Assembly: GCF_050908995.1 (NCBI RefSeq)
Contig: NC_135132.1
Span: 4,335,001-4,399,000 of the forward strand
DNA: 64,000 nucleotides
Reading direction: 5' to 3'
Source of the DNA: Andrena cerasifolii
Taxonomy: Eukaryota; Arthropoda; Insecta; Hymenoptera; Andrenidae
In this document: positions 45,901 to 54,040 of the stretch, in pieces
Layout of the letters: the number at the start of each line of letters is the position of its first letter
How positions within the stretch are numbered: position 1 is the stretch's first letter
Made by a program: the position numbers and the translations under genes
The notes under the pieces: generated by a model
What the model was told of the DNA's origin: nothing
Databases searched by the model: none
The model's input: the letters and a program-made list of their open reading frames with translations, nothing else

Positions 45901-46119
45901 GCTTTCGGATGCATCGTTTGCCCTAGGGAATGTCCACCAGCTAATGCTTAAAAAACACGACTCATATCCAAGCCGAAATCTCCTTTAGTTAATAATAATA
46001 TCTCCATTAGAAATTTCAACAGACAGACTCGTCACGATGTTGCTAAACCAGTTGCCACCGTAGAAGAGGAGTCTGTCGTGTCCGCGTGATACCTTCACGT
46101 ATAACTCCCTCGTAGTCAT
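36821..46119 (-). CDS. didum: Unconventional myosin-Va/V heavy chain, 20 coding exons
   Basis: This encodes the two-headed processive actin motor that carries vesicles and organelles towards actin plus ends. Exons 5'-3': 46119-46093, 45356-44932, 44860-44560, 44486-44169, 44094-43606, 43534-43328, 43254-43132, 43047-42749, 42673-42055, 41983-41792, 41730-41368, 41279-40980, 40912-40828, 39503-39317, 38969-38771, 38688-38595, 38282-38112, 38053-37378, 37305-37023, 36940-36821. All junctions are GT-AG and phases agree, giving 5478 nt (1825 residues), normal for the class. Seen: P-loop GESGAGKT 162-169, switch I NDNSSRFGK 213-221, switch II DIYGFE 443-448, six IQ motifs about 765-900, coiled coil about 905-1400, DIL-type globular tail from about 1465 to the end. 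The least certain junctions are the exon 6 and exon 13 donors. The gene symbol is the fly orthologue's name. It has decayed kin at 34829-35420. Confidence 0.93.
37023..37305 (-). CDS. didum: Myosin V exon 19 (DIL domain)
   Basis: NMSHLEQWGRDRRLEQATEV and IVKILNLYTPADDFEMRVPV, conserved DIL end. Acceptor CTTCTCCAG, donor CAA|GTAAGT. Confidence 0.93.
37378..38053 (-). CDS. didum: Myosin V exon 18 (globular tail, DIL domain)
   Basis: Includes LPPGLPAYILIMCIRHTDCM and LFKQLFYFMCASALNNLLLR, hallmark cargo-binding tail segments. Donor ATAAG|GTTCGT. Confidence 0.93.
38112..38282 (-). CDS. didum: Myosin V exon 17 (start of globular tail)
   Basis: Ser/Met-rich linker, then YEGMFEFRQEDIDVIIRHLI, the conserved entry to the myosin V tail. 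Acceptor TTTTTTGTAG, donor ATCG|GTAAAA. Confidence 0.9.
38595..38688 (-). CDS. didum: Myosin V exon 16 (coiled coil end)
   Basis: ELQKKYDKVAEECRKLKKQC, acceptor AACAATAG, donor GGCT|GTGAGT. Confidence 0.86.
38771..38969 (-). CDS. didum: Myosin V exon 15 (coiled coil)
   Basis: HLEDEIQTKQKEWSDERDEW..., acceptor CTTTTAAAG, donor TTG|GTAAAC. Confidence 0.86.
39317..39503 (-). CDS. didum: Myosin V exon 14
   Basis: GQFDALQKELARKREECIQL, coiled coil. Acceptor CCTATTCCAG, donor ACAG|GTAAGT. Confidence 0.88.
39832..40486. mobile_element. TA-flanked palindromic element in Myosin V intron 13
   Basis: The ends are TAGGGTGGCCCTAATTT and the mirror AAATAAGGGCCACCCTA, 655 bp apart. Large parts of the halves are complementary: ATTACAATCGGACAACAGGA faces TCCTGTTGTCCGATTGCAAT. 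The centre has GAGAGGTCCGCACT / AGTGCGGACCTCTC. No transposase. Probably a Tc1/mariner-type MITE. Confidence 0.75.
40828..40912 (-). CDS. didum: Myosin V exon 13
   Basis: Begins LQELESEKAQLMKDLHSLRK. I end it at TTTGTAG|GTGCAC because the following exon needs two bases to complete a Gly codon. The intron after it is long (1324 nt) and hosts a MITE. Confidence 0.75.
40980..41279 (-). CDS. didum: Myosin V exon 12 (linker and coiled coil)
   Basis: 100 codons from DLDYGPVRST to TQDTFR. The acceptor AACTCCGAAG has a modest pyrimidine tract but gives the right phase. Donor AGG|GTAAGT. Confidence 0.82.
41368..41730 (-). CDS. didum: Myosin V exon 11 (coiled coil)
   Basis: 121 codons, Glu/Lys/Gln-rich heptads, ending in a Ser-rich linker. 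Acceptor TTTTCCGTAG, donor ATC|GTAAGA. Confidence 0.9.
41792..41983 (-). CDS. didum: Myosin V exon 10 (coiled coil)
   Basis: 64 codons, heptad-rich, from AKENQSSKNV to DEKMDILQ. Acceptor TTTTTCAG, donor CAG|GTACCG. Confidence 0.9.
42055..42673 (-). CDS. didum: Myosin V exon 9 (end of motor and six IQ motifs)
   Basis: Covers FGKSKVLFRAGQVAYLEKLR then six IQ-type calmodulin sites (for example VIQKTARGLICRIRYRK) forming the lever arm, and the first coiled coil. Donor CTT|GTACGT. Confidence 0.93.
42749..43047 (-). CDS. didum: Myosin V exon 8 (actin-binding and converter side)
   Basis: Begins VGSQFRDSLNMLMATLNATT and includes HYVRCIKPND and LRACGVLETIRISAAGFPSQ, typical myosin motor motifs. Donor AGCAG|GTCGGT. 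Confidence 0.92.
43132..43254 (-). CDS. didum: Myosin V exon 7 (loop 2 region)
   Basis: 41 codons from NKLLKKLFSEEDPK to KQNRKT, Lys/Arg-rich, as expected near the actin-binding loop 2. Donor ACG|GTAATT. The next intron is in frame and stop-free. Confidence 0.88.
43328..43534 (-). CDS. didum: Myosin V exon 6
   Basis: Starts MPKGSDSTWAEKLY directly after LLDEECR. Covers FGTFAFLIHHFADLVRYETT. The end at AAT|GTTCGT is chosen because it gives phase 0 and RNGN|NKLL; the donor is weak. Confidence 0.82.
43606..44094 (-). CDS. didum: Myosin V exon 5 (switch II)
   Basis: Acceptor TTTTTCTAG, donor AGA|GTCAGT. Includes [20 protein letters not shown] (switch II and relay helix start) and ends LLDEECR. 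Confidence 0.92.
44169..44486 (-). CDS. didum: Myosin V exon 4
   Basis: Begins ANEERNYHIFYQ, the usual myosin ERNYHIFY segment. Donor ACT|GTAAGT. Its end was copied, inverted, to 34829. Confidence 0.92.
44560..44860 (-). CDS. didum: Myosin V exon 3 (P-loop and switch I)
   Basis: Acceptor GCGCACAG, donor CAG|GTAGGT. Carries GESGAGKT (Mg-ATP binding) and NDNSSRFGK (switch I), both intact. Confidence 0.93.
44932..45356 (-). CDS. didum: Myosin V exon 2 (N-terminal SH3-like and start of motor)
   Basis: Acceptor TTCTCTAG, donor AAAG|GTTGGA. Includes VWVPHPEKIWEGAVLLEDYK and the motor entry VLVTINPYNQLPIYG. Confidence 0.92.
45657..45889. mobile_element. TA-flanked MITE in Myosin V intron 1
   Basis: TAGATTTTAAAAATAAATAA... 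and the mirror TTATTTATTTTTAAAATCTA bound 233 bp. The inner arms match too (CTGACGTTCT faces GAACGTCAG). No coding capacity. Confidence 0.75.
46093..46119 (-). CDS. didum: Myosin V exon 1 (start)
   Basis: Nine codons, MTTRELYVK, then donor AAG|GTATCA. The joined reading gives YVK|GGRVWVP, the usual N-terminal SH3-like entry. No in-frame ATG precedes it. Confidence 0.8.
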
Positions 46120-46468
46120 CGTTCTTGGTCCAGGTGCCCTGGCTGGGTCACCCACGATTTCACGCACAAATCTGAGGCACAGATTAAGAGTCTTCTAAGA
46201 GTTAGACAATTGAGAGATTTGTACGAGCTATGAGCACCGCGATGTTCCTCCGACTGTACAATAGATCTTGCTGTCACCTCAGCCTCGGTCAAGGCATGTT
46301 TCTGTTTGGGTTTTTTCTTTCCTGCCTTAGTCACTTAGGCCGGCCATTGTTCGTCGTCGAGAGTCGAACCGCGGATCGGCGGGCCACCGAAATTCAAAGC
46401 CGTGGGTTCGCGTCACCGTCCAAAAACTACTTTAACACACTCCGCGCATTTATTACACATTTTGTTTC

Positions 46469-47190
46469 TTGAATAAGGAAACTAGTAAAGCTTATAAGGG
46501 ATGTGGGGTCTTAATAGCCGTGAGAAATTCTTATTATAGTCGTTTAATTAAATTTGACGTTAATACTGTTGAACAACTTTTTGTAGAAGTTCGACTCGGA
46601 TTTGAAACCGTCGTCTTCGGTTCTGTTTACATCCCACATGCCTCAGAGTCAAATGTGTGCCTATATAGATCATTGTCGAGCCGTTGAAGATGTCTCTATG
46701 AAATAGCGGCTTTTTCAATGTATTTTGGTAGAAGATTTATTTATTTATTTATTTGACATTAACGGTCGAAACCATTTTATATTACAACATGTTCAACACA
46801 ATGGCGTAAATTCCTTAGGCTGGCCATGAGGGCAACTGGTAGCCCTATGCGGTTCTGCGACCATGATTATGGCCCTGCCTTACACAAAACAAGGCTCACT
46901 ATTCTTAGCGGCTGTAGGCTCTGCTCTGATCTGCTGTTTCTGTTCAGAGTGATTCATAGTCAGATGAACTCTCCCGAGCTCTTGGCGTCGATAAGTTTTC
47001 GTGCCCCTCAGCGACCATTGCGTCCGAGACCCCTTTTTGAGTAGAAGGTTCCTGATTATTTCCACTATACCATGGATCCCATAAACCGTGCTATGGGGGA
47101 GGTAAATCGGTGCCTCGCGGACATTGACTTATTTTCTATGTCGCTTGATTCGTTCCGGAATCATTTGGTTAGCCGACATCTAGCATAATT
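46469..47190 (+). pseudogene. Decayed LINE with endonuclease and RT C-terminal remnants
   Basis: The first piece (46469 to about 46700) encodes the end of an endonuclease/exonuclease/phosphatase domain: GCGVLIAVRNSYYSR and FVEVRLGFETVVFGSVYIP. A frame slip near 46660 leads to YIDHCRAVEDV. The second piece (about 46855-47188) encodes the region after a reverse transcriptase, DLLFLFRVIHSQMNSPELL, and in another frame HYTMDPINRAMGEVNR. The whole RT domain is missing and is replaced by about 100 bp with a (TTTA)n run, so the copy is internally deleted. It fits the I/Jockey group of LINEs, which carry an endonuclease. Confidence 0.7.
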
Positions 47191-47290
47191 TGTTACCTAC
47201 GTTGCCGTGAATTATGTTGTAGCTTGTAGACTGTTTTATTTCTTTGTATTTACTTGGGTATATCTGTATTCCAAAGGGTTTCTCCGTTTA

Positions 47291-47318
47291 TAATAATAAT
47301 AATAATAATAATAATAAG
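47291..47318 (+). repeat. (TAA)n tail of the LINE
   Basis: About nine TAA units lie ~100 bp after the last LINE coding remnant. I-type LINEs end in TAA repeats, which supports that class. Confidence 0.75.
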
Positions 47319-47429
47319 TCACACGTATACAAGCACACAGCACTCTTCAGCATTCCAACACATTTCAGAGTAATTCCTGAGTTGGGCGTTTTCATGAGAA
47401 TTCAGTCCTCAAATTATGGGTCGATAATG

Positions 47430-47495
47430 CAGTTTGGGTGACACGAAGTCCCATAAGGTGATAGGTCTATCCTATACTTCGTCGATGGTATCTTG
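47430..47495 (+). repeat. Dispersed repeat, copy 3 of 3
   Basis: GACACGAAGTCCCATAAGGT then GATAGGTCTATCCTATACTT. It matches 15861-15920 and 33121-33160, and lies just after the LINE tail. Confidence 0.6.
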
Positions 47496-47568
47496 CTTTG
47501 CTAGCTTTGCTGTGGTTGGTAACATCACATCCAAAGGCAAATATTCACGATCAATATCAATGAATATA

Positions 47569-47865
47569 CAGTAGAGCGTCAATTATCCGAATTGCTTGTG
47601 ACCGACATGGTTCGGAAATTCGAATTGTTTGGATAATCGAACAGTTCGGAGAATGAAGCATGCATGTACTTTATAACAGTTTATCACTATACGAATTACA
47701 CCTAAAATTACTTATTAAATACAAGAGTACTACTGCGTTAATTTATATTACGCAAAAGTCAATTAATCAATCGGTACCGCTACGCTGATTCGAAGAGGTG
47801 GTGGGGATAGCGATGATGCAACACTGATTCGGATAATCGAGGTTCGGATAATTGACGCTCTACTG
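47569..47865. mobile_element. pogo/Tigger-like MITE
   Basis: CAGTAGAGCGTCAATTATCC and its mirror GGATAATTGACGCTCTACTG bound 297 bp, with TA on each side (47567-47568 and 47866-47867). CAGTAG..CGTCAATTATCCG ends and TA targets are typical of pogo-group elements. No transposase. Confidence 0.85.
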
Positions 47866-48081
47866 TACATTGCAGAAGATAATACAAATTTATATCAGAA
47901 AATGTTTTCAAAATCTTACATCCTCCCTAATTTAATCAATTTGTATCATTCGTTTCATTTAAAAACACTTCATGCTCCAATTCTCCCTTACATTTCACAC
48001 AAATAATATTCTACCCACGATACACAATCATAAAATTATATCCACAAATAAAGTGATTTCTCAAATACAATACGCTATTAT

Positions 48082-48394
48082 GGGCGAATTCCACTTACGC
48101 TCAAATCGCCCGTGAGTTTCATTAGGGTGGGTTTCCCTATACGCGACTGGACGCATTGTCAAGAATTTCAAAGTCAATTTTCTCGAAAATGAAGCGCGCT
48201 ATCAAAAAAATTATATTCTTTTTTCTCGGCCTATTTACTTATTATAAGTCGAAAAGAAACAGCATTTTTTTTCATATCGCGCTTAATTTTCAAGAAAATC
48301 GACTTTGAAGTACTTGAGGTTGCGTCCAGTCGCGTACAGGAGAGCCCAGCTTAATGAAAATCGCGGGCGATTTGGGCGTAAGTGGAATTCGCCC
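48082..48394. mobile_element. Palindromic MITE, GGGCGAATTCCACTTACG ends
   Basis: GGGCGAATTCCACTTACGC faces GCGTAAGTGGAATTCGCCC. The inner arms match as well (TTCAAAGTCAATTTTCTCGA faces AAGAAAATCGACTTTGAA). Flanks are TTAT and TATA, so a TA-type target is likely. Its inner arms resemble those of the element at 9903-10267. Confidence 0.75.
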
Positions 48395-48479
48395 TATATT
48401 GTATTCTAATCCTTTCTCAATACTTAGAAATCCGCTTATCGAGGCACACGTGTCTCAATAAAGTTGACCAGTTGATGGT

Positions 48480-49342
48480 CAGCAACCGTCCTAAATCCCG
48501 ATTGCGCCAGATGGCAGCAGTGTGCGCAACTGACCGCAGCTAGCGAGCACATCTATCTCGCGAAATTCCACGGGCCAAAAGTGGCAGCGCGTGACTTCTG
48601 TCGCTCGTGACGACAATTCGGCGTGTGTGAGTCGTGTGTATGATCCGTGTTCTCTGACGAACCCCTCTTTCTTCCCAACCGTTCCTGACAGACGTATATC
48701 TGGTGAGTTCTCCGTTCCGCGTACGCCACGTCCGAACGTGACCGCGTGTGTGCCCGCATGGGAGTCCGTAATCCGCATCGTTTCGAACGTTTACGTCGAT
48801 CGAGGCGGTGACGGCGGCTAGTGCAGCAGCGTCGGGTGCGGCGACAGCGAATTCGGTGCGTTACTGCGACAGAGACAGAGAGAAGGGAAGGGCGGCCGTG
48901 TAACAGGGGGGAACCAGCTTGGACCAGTGAGTCGGGAGTGAGAGGGAGCGAGCTAGAGGTAGTAAGAGAGAACAGCAGACACTGCGACAGAGGCACGTAA
49001 GGGAGAAGGTTTCGCGATAAAGATACACGGCCTGTGCGTGTAACGAAGACGGAAGAGACGCGCGTGGAGCGAGAGAGAGGGGAGTTGTAGCGCGTGTAAC
49101 GGGAAAGGGCAGCGGTTGTTTTCGGCGCCGCCGGGTGTAACCGTCATTTTTTCGCCGCCATATTTGCGCCGCCGTCACATGCAACCTGTTGTTTTCGTTG
49201 CGTCCTCGTGTCGTCGCTGAGATCGCCGACGGATAATAACAACTGCCCGTTACGGTGTGCGTAAACGTCAGACGCGGGAGTTTACTTAACCTAACACGTT
49301 CGGCCCGGGGGAGAACCGTCAACGTGGAGATCTACCATCAGG
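48480..49342 (+). promoter_or_regulatory. CpG-rich promoter and 5' untranslated exon of a plus-strand gene
   Basis: CpG density rises sharply. The plus strand is rich in GAGAG/GTGTAAC sequence with no long frame, ending at the ATG at 49343. Minus-strand frames here are composition artefacts. Together with the Myosin V start at 46119 this suggests a divergent pair about 2-3 kb apart. Confidence 0.5.
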
Positions 49343-49350
49343 ATGAACGG
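49343..49350 (+). CDS. Probable first coding bases of an unidentified gene
   Basis: ATG AAC GG is followed at once by a strong donor GTGAGT at 49351. The preceding context is ACCATCAGG. If translated, the protein starts M-N-G/x. I recognise no later exon to 64000, so a very long first intron is implied. A non-coding first exon is the alternative. Confidence 0.4.
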
Positions 49351-49976
49351 GTGAGTTTCTTGCTTGCACATGGGGGAATTATCGACGAGCGGTGACGGGT
49401 GCGCGCGCGCGCGTGCGGTTGCATGTGTGTGTGTGTGTGCGTGGTGTGGTGTGTACACATGACGAAGAAAGGGAAAGGAAAGGGTGTGTAGCTGAGTAGA
49501 TGAGGAGAGGAAAATAGAGAGTGAGAGAGAAAGAGAGAAAGGATCGATCTGTGCGTCATAAAGAGAGAGGTAAACGATGTTGCTCGCGACGGGTGAAGAG
49601 GAGCGAGAGAGAAAAAGAGAAAGAGGGTGGGATCACCATTCAGGGGGATGGAGCGAGAGGTACGCACGCGGCTGGCTCGAGCAGGCGCTCTTTCAAACTC
49701 TGTTTTTCTTTTTCCCTCTGTCCTACCCCGTTGTATACCCTTTTCTACGCTTTCGTTTGCCCCTCGCACACGTATGTACTTACGTACACGTGCGCAGCCG
49801 ACGTCACTAGCGGCTCGCGGCTTTTCTGCTTCTGCGCAATGGCTGGCCACGTGACTCTGCCTCTCTCCTAGCCGGCGTTTACGTCGCGTGCTGCGCGGCC
49901 CTCCCTCTCTCTTCTCTCCCTGCATTTCGATAATCAGCGTGGCCTGTAGCTCGCTACTTCTTCCCTCGCTTGTATA
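49351..49976. other. GC-rich low-complexity start of the putative intron
   Basis: It contains a (GT)n/(GC)n tract near 49400-49455 and purine-rich GAGAGAAAGAG sequence. The long frames on both strands reflect this composition. Confidence 0.5.
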
Positions 49977-50580
49977 TAGGGATGAACCGATACCGTCAAG
50001 GTATCGATACTTTTACTCATAATTTGTATCGAAGGAAAGTATCGATATCTACTCAGTATCGAATGAAAAGTATCGATACCTACTTGTATCGAACGAAAAT
50101 TAATACAGATTGTTTTTTTTATTAATATATTTTATTAACGAAGACGTATTTTATTTTACTATTATTTAACGGGGAGTAGCCTTTAGTTACAACGAAGTAT
50201 ATAAGTAAGTACGAACCAGTCTATAATAATTAATCTATATAACTGAAGAGAAAAAAAATATACAGTCGTTTCGCAGCGTGGAAAATAAGAGAAGTATATG
50301 TATTTATAATGCGATAAATACATAAATGATAAAATGATATATACAGATGTGCTATGTTTAACATAATAAAAGAATGTAGAAAAGAGAAAGGAAAATAATA
50401 TTTTATTAACAAACATTTATTTGACATATAAATCGATCAAGAAGTAAATCTTTTGATACGAGTACCTTTTTCCGATACCAAGTACGTATCGCAACCGTAG
50501 GTATCGATACTAAAATTACTCGGTATCGAAACAAAAGTATCGAGTATTTACTCGCATTCACTTGGATCGGTTCATCCCTG
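49977..50580. mobile_element. hAT-type element with perfect 8 bp target duplication
   Basis: The 604 bp element has termini TAGGGATGAACCGATAC and, mirrored, CAGGGATGAACCGATCC. It is flanked by CTTGTATA at 49969-49976 and 50581-50588, an exact 8 bp duplication. Subterminal regions are packed with GTATCGATAC-like words, which look like transposase binding sites. The AT-rich interior has no transposase. Confidence 0.92.
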
Positions 50581-50588
50581 CTTGTATA

Positions 50589-51713
50589 TACATGGTGTTT
50601 TGAGTGGTGACGCCGCTAACGAGGATGTTATCAGTAAATGTCGATAAGTATCGTTGGGTATTAGCACAGACGAGGTGTAGAAGTTCTCTACAGATTTCAG
50701 GGAGTCGGTTCAGAACCGTCACCTTCTTTCGAGACAGGGAGTCACATCCACTTCCCTTTACTGCCTTATCGCGTAGAGCGAGACAGACTGCGCGTAGGTT
50801 AGGTTAGGCTCGTAGTCTCCCTCGCTCATACGCAGTCTCCCTCATTCGCCGCGAAAAGGACAGAAGTAAGGGGGAATAGTGCTCACCTTGGGCAAAGTCA
50901 GAAAACCCGTCCTTAGATCGAGATAATATGCTACATCTATACTATTATATAAAATTGAAGTTGCATACTTTGAAACCGCGGTTTCTCAGTAAATATGAAC
51001 TGTACGCACAAGTGTGTTACATCACTTTGTTCGTCTTGGCGAGAGGAAGCTTCTAACGTTTTTATTTTTTTTAAATAGTGATTCTTAAATAATAGTAGAT
51101 CGCGACGCGACCGCCAGGCGGCGACCGGGCGAGCGCTTCTCGCTTGCAAAACAGCACCGCGGCGGGAATAAGTAGCCGAGGGCTCTCGAGTTTACAGATT
51201 GCAGATTACAGATTATGAATCAGTCACGCTAATATTTCGGGCGAAGCCGAGATGGGGAATGCTAGTCGGTACATAATGTTAAATATCGTTGGATAATAAA
51301 TTTTGCTAGGTTGTGTCGATGGGCAACGTTAAATGTCGTTAAGTTGCAATAAGTATCGATAGTCATTAGGTATTAATAACCATCGCTAGGTAATGATAAA
51401 TATCACTACAGTGTAGGTAAATATCGACAAATATTAATAGAGCGTGACTTTAGGAGTTTATCACGTATTACATTGATTTGTACATATTTCTACTCTTACG
51501 TCATTGTTGATATCTCACAATATTATCGATATATATATATACTTACAACTGTTCATACTGTATCTACAAACTGCGCCGTGCAATTGGAGTGGGTCGGATA
51601 TTTCTTTCAGGTAGAGGAAAAAGTTGACCTTACTTGTTTCATGAGTACACTTATGTGCATGCGTACGTGGTCACAATCACGCCTACCAAAAACAAATGGT
51701 TCATAGGAAGGGG
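50589..51713. other. Intronic or intergenic, weak minisatellite only
   Basis: At about 51290-51430 words such as AACGTTAAATGTCGTT and TAAGTATCGATAGTCATTAG recur loosely. I see no other feature. Confidence 0.4.
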
Positions 51714-51811
51714 CTTAGAGCATATAAACATGGAGGAAGCATGCAATGGGCGAAAATGTAGAAGGCGGTAGAAAGAGAAATATATACTTCCTCTATATTT
51801 ATATGCTCTAA
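51714..51811. mobile_element. Small ~100 bp inverted-repeat element
   Basis: CTTAGAGCATATAAACATGG plus AGGAAG faces CTTCCTCTATATTTATATGC plus TCTAAG, about 26 bp arms with two mismatches. It is too short to code; it may be a MITE or a hairpin. Confidence 0.55.
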
Positions 51812-52928
51812 GGGAAGGTGTGCTGCTAATAGTGTTAAGAAAATAATAAAAGAAGGCTATTCAATTAGGCAAATTAAAGCTAACAAAAATTGAGCGAATA
51901 AACAGTAGATATTTTCACGTGCACTTTGAACATGATTATTAAACACACTTTTTGTGCTAGAATTGTTTAAGTTCTTAATATTCACGAGTCTATTCTAGGG
52001 TGTTACATCGTTAACTGTTTTAGATGCAAATGACTACAAATTTCGTTAGTAATTCAGAATTATAAAATGAGGTGTGTATTTCCTAATGCGAGTACCTTAT
52101 CTTGAGTATCTGCTTCCTGTTATGATTATGAAGTATTTAATTTTCACATATTTCTTGGTATGCAAGCGCATCATCTCACACCAGTTTATTGGTCTTCGTG
52201 GTAAAAGGGTGTATCTGCACGTTAGCAATAATTGTTATTATGGGTTGGGAATCTATAGGTGACTGTCTAAACTTCTTTTTCGTTTCGTCATTACTCTATC
52301 TACAAATACTTTCTGATTACTAATTATACTCTACCAATCCTATTTGCAGGGTGTAATGTGACTGCATGTTGGGAACTCACTAACTACATTTATTTGTTAG
52401 GGTCATTTCATTTTAGAGTTCATTATATTTATTTTTTTTTTCAGAATACTTTTTTCACGGTTTAAGTCTGGTTTAAATGTTGCATACACATGGTACTGAT
52501 CGAAATAATACAAAATAAGAAGTGAGAAGTAATGCTAAGAATCTATCGGCTAATGTACAATCGTAGATGATGCAATAGAATTCTTGTTTTGGAAATGATT
52601 AGTTTTCGAGCTGCATTTGTAAACTGCATTTACTTACACTGTTCAACTCTTTGTTTATTTCGGTGAGTAGTATAGGTATGTAAAATTTGCACCATGAATA
52701 CGTGACGCTGGTTGGAAGAGTTTCGTCGCAACCATTTGCCACGGTGAAAAAAAATATAGAAGCAAATGGACTGGTTTTAAATGATTTAATTTTCCAGATA
52801 ATTCTTATGACGGTACATTCCCACACGTGCAACAAGCAGACTAGGTACTTTGGAAACACTTAAGAAGGGTTGCTTTTTAAGGGCACAGTACATCGAGGAG
52901 GTGTCTCAATTCTCGGCTGGCGGTGCAG
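51812..52928. other. AT-rich, nothing recognised
   Basis: Only chance frames are present. Confidence 0.45.
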
Positions 52929-53398
52929 GGTAGGGTTGCCAACTTTTTTCAGGAAAGTGGTAGAAAATAAAACTGCATTAAAACACCTTTTCTGCGCATT
53001 TTGCATTATAAGTTCAATTTATTGTCCTCCACAAATATATGAAAGATTTGAATGTACTGAAAGTCCAAATTATCATATATGAGCTCATTTTTTATGAGAG
53101 GCTCTGTTTCTCTTTTTTTCGTCACTTCCTATTCATTACAGAAAAAATCCTCTCTGTAAAATCTGAAATAGAGAGAAAGTATAAAATTATTTTATATAAA
53201 TTTTAACAAACAGATGATAGACAAAACTTTTTTTTAAGTCCCGCCCAGAAGGTTACACTTTAAATTCGCAAATTAAAGTTTTGACGTTGTCATAAAATAA
53301 AAAATAAGTAAAAATTGTAGAATTTTATTAATATAGTATTTTCACGTACTATATTTTTTTCTAACTGTACATAGTACACTAGGATTGGCAACCCTACC
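52929..53398. mobile_element. Inverted-repeat element, GGTAGGGTTGCCAA ends
   Basis: GGTAGGGTTGCCAA and its exact mirror TTGGCAACCCTACC lie 470 bp apart around AT-rich DNA. I found no target duplication and no transposase, so the superfamily is undecided. Confidence 0.6.
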
Positions 53399-53940
53399 TT
53401 TATCACACCTTGCACCACTCTAAAACCTTTCCTTCATGTTTGAAATAGACAACAACATAAACCCACGTGGCTTTTTTCAAAAGCATGCTAAACGAACATT
53501 TCTCGTTCGCTATTTTCGGAACCTGACACACCATCGACGCATAATAACTTTACAATCGATTGCTAGTGCGTAGTGCGTTGTTGGTGAACCTGTTGACCGA
53601 CAAACGCACTTTTACGAAATATTCCAAGTCTATCTCGAGCGATGGACGGGAAGTTCAAATATTCAGGGACCGTCGCGTTTTACGCGGGGTTAACTTTCCG
53701 GTCGGTATTTCGACGCACGCGGTAACTGCTCCGTTTCACACCGAACAGGTGTGCTTTATCAACCCACGGTCACGTCAGAGCAGCGAATACTGATAACGCG
53801 CGCGTACGTATCGTTGGTAGATAAAATTTCTCGCAGCTGCCTCGATGGCACCACGAGTATACAGTATTACTCTTGCAACTATTCGAGCAGTTCCGTGTTT
53901 TAAAGCAGGAATCAACACGTTCAGGACCAAAAAGGTACCG
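53399..53940. other. Mixed sequence, nothing recognised
   Basis: A CpG-containing patch at 53560-53800 has a 77-codon plus-strand frame of unknown nature. Confidence 0.35.
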
Positions 53941-54040
53941 TTTTTACATTGTGGCAGGTTGTTTTGTCCGTCACTGCAAGCAAAGTGGCAAAACAAACAG
54001 ACACAAAGTAAAAGGGGTATTTTTCGGTTTTAGTCTGTTA
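53941..54040 (+). pseudogene. Possible THAP zinc-finger remnant
   Basis: The plus-strand frame reads GCFVRHCKQSGKTNRHKVKG then VFFGF. The C-x4-C spacing, the basic Lys/Thr/Arg run and the following hydrophobic-Phe pair resemble the start of a THAP domain, found in P-element-like transposases and host genes. The rest of the domain is absent. Confidence 0.3.

Noticed and set aside
46360..46410. tRNA-like GTTCGAC near GAGTCGAACC (minus strand)
   Set aside because: A B-box-like word is present but no acceptor stem, A box or anticodon arm can be folded.
48553..49322. Long minus-strand frames upstream of 49343
   Set aside because: They are produced by GC-rich and purine-biased sequence, have Ser/Leu/Arg-rich low-complexity translations, and oppose the better supported plus-strand exon.
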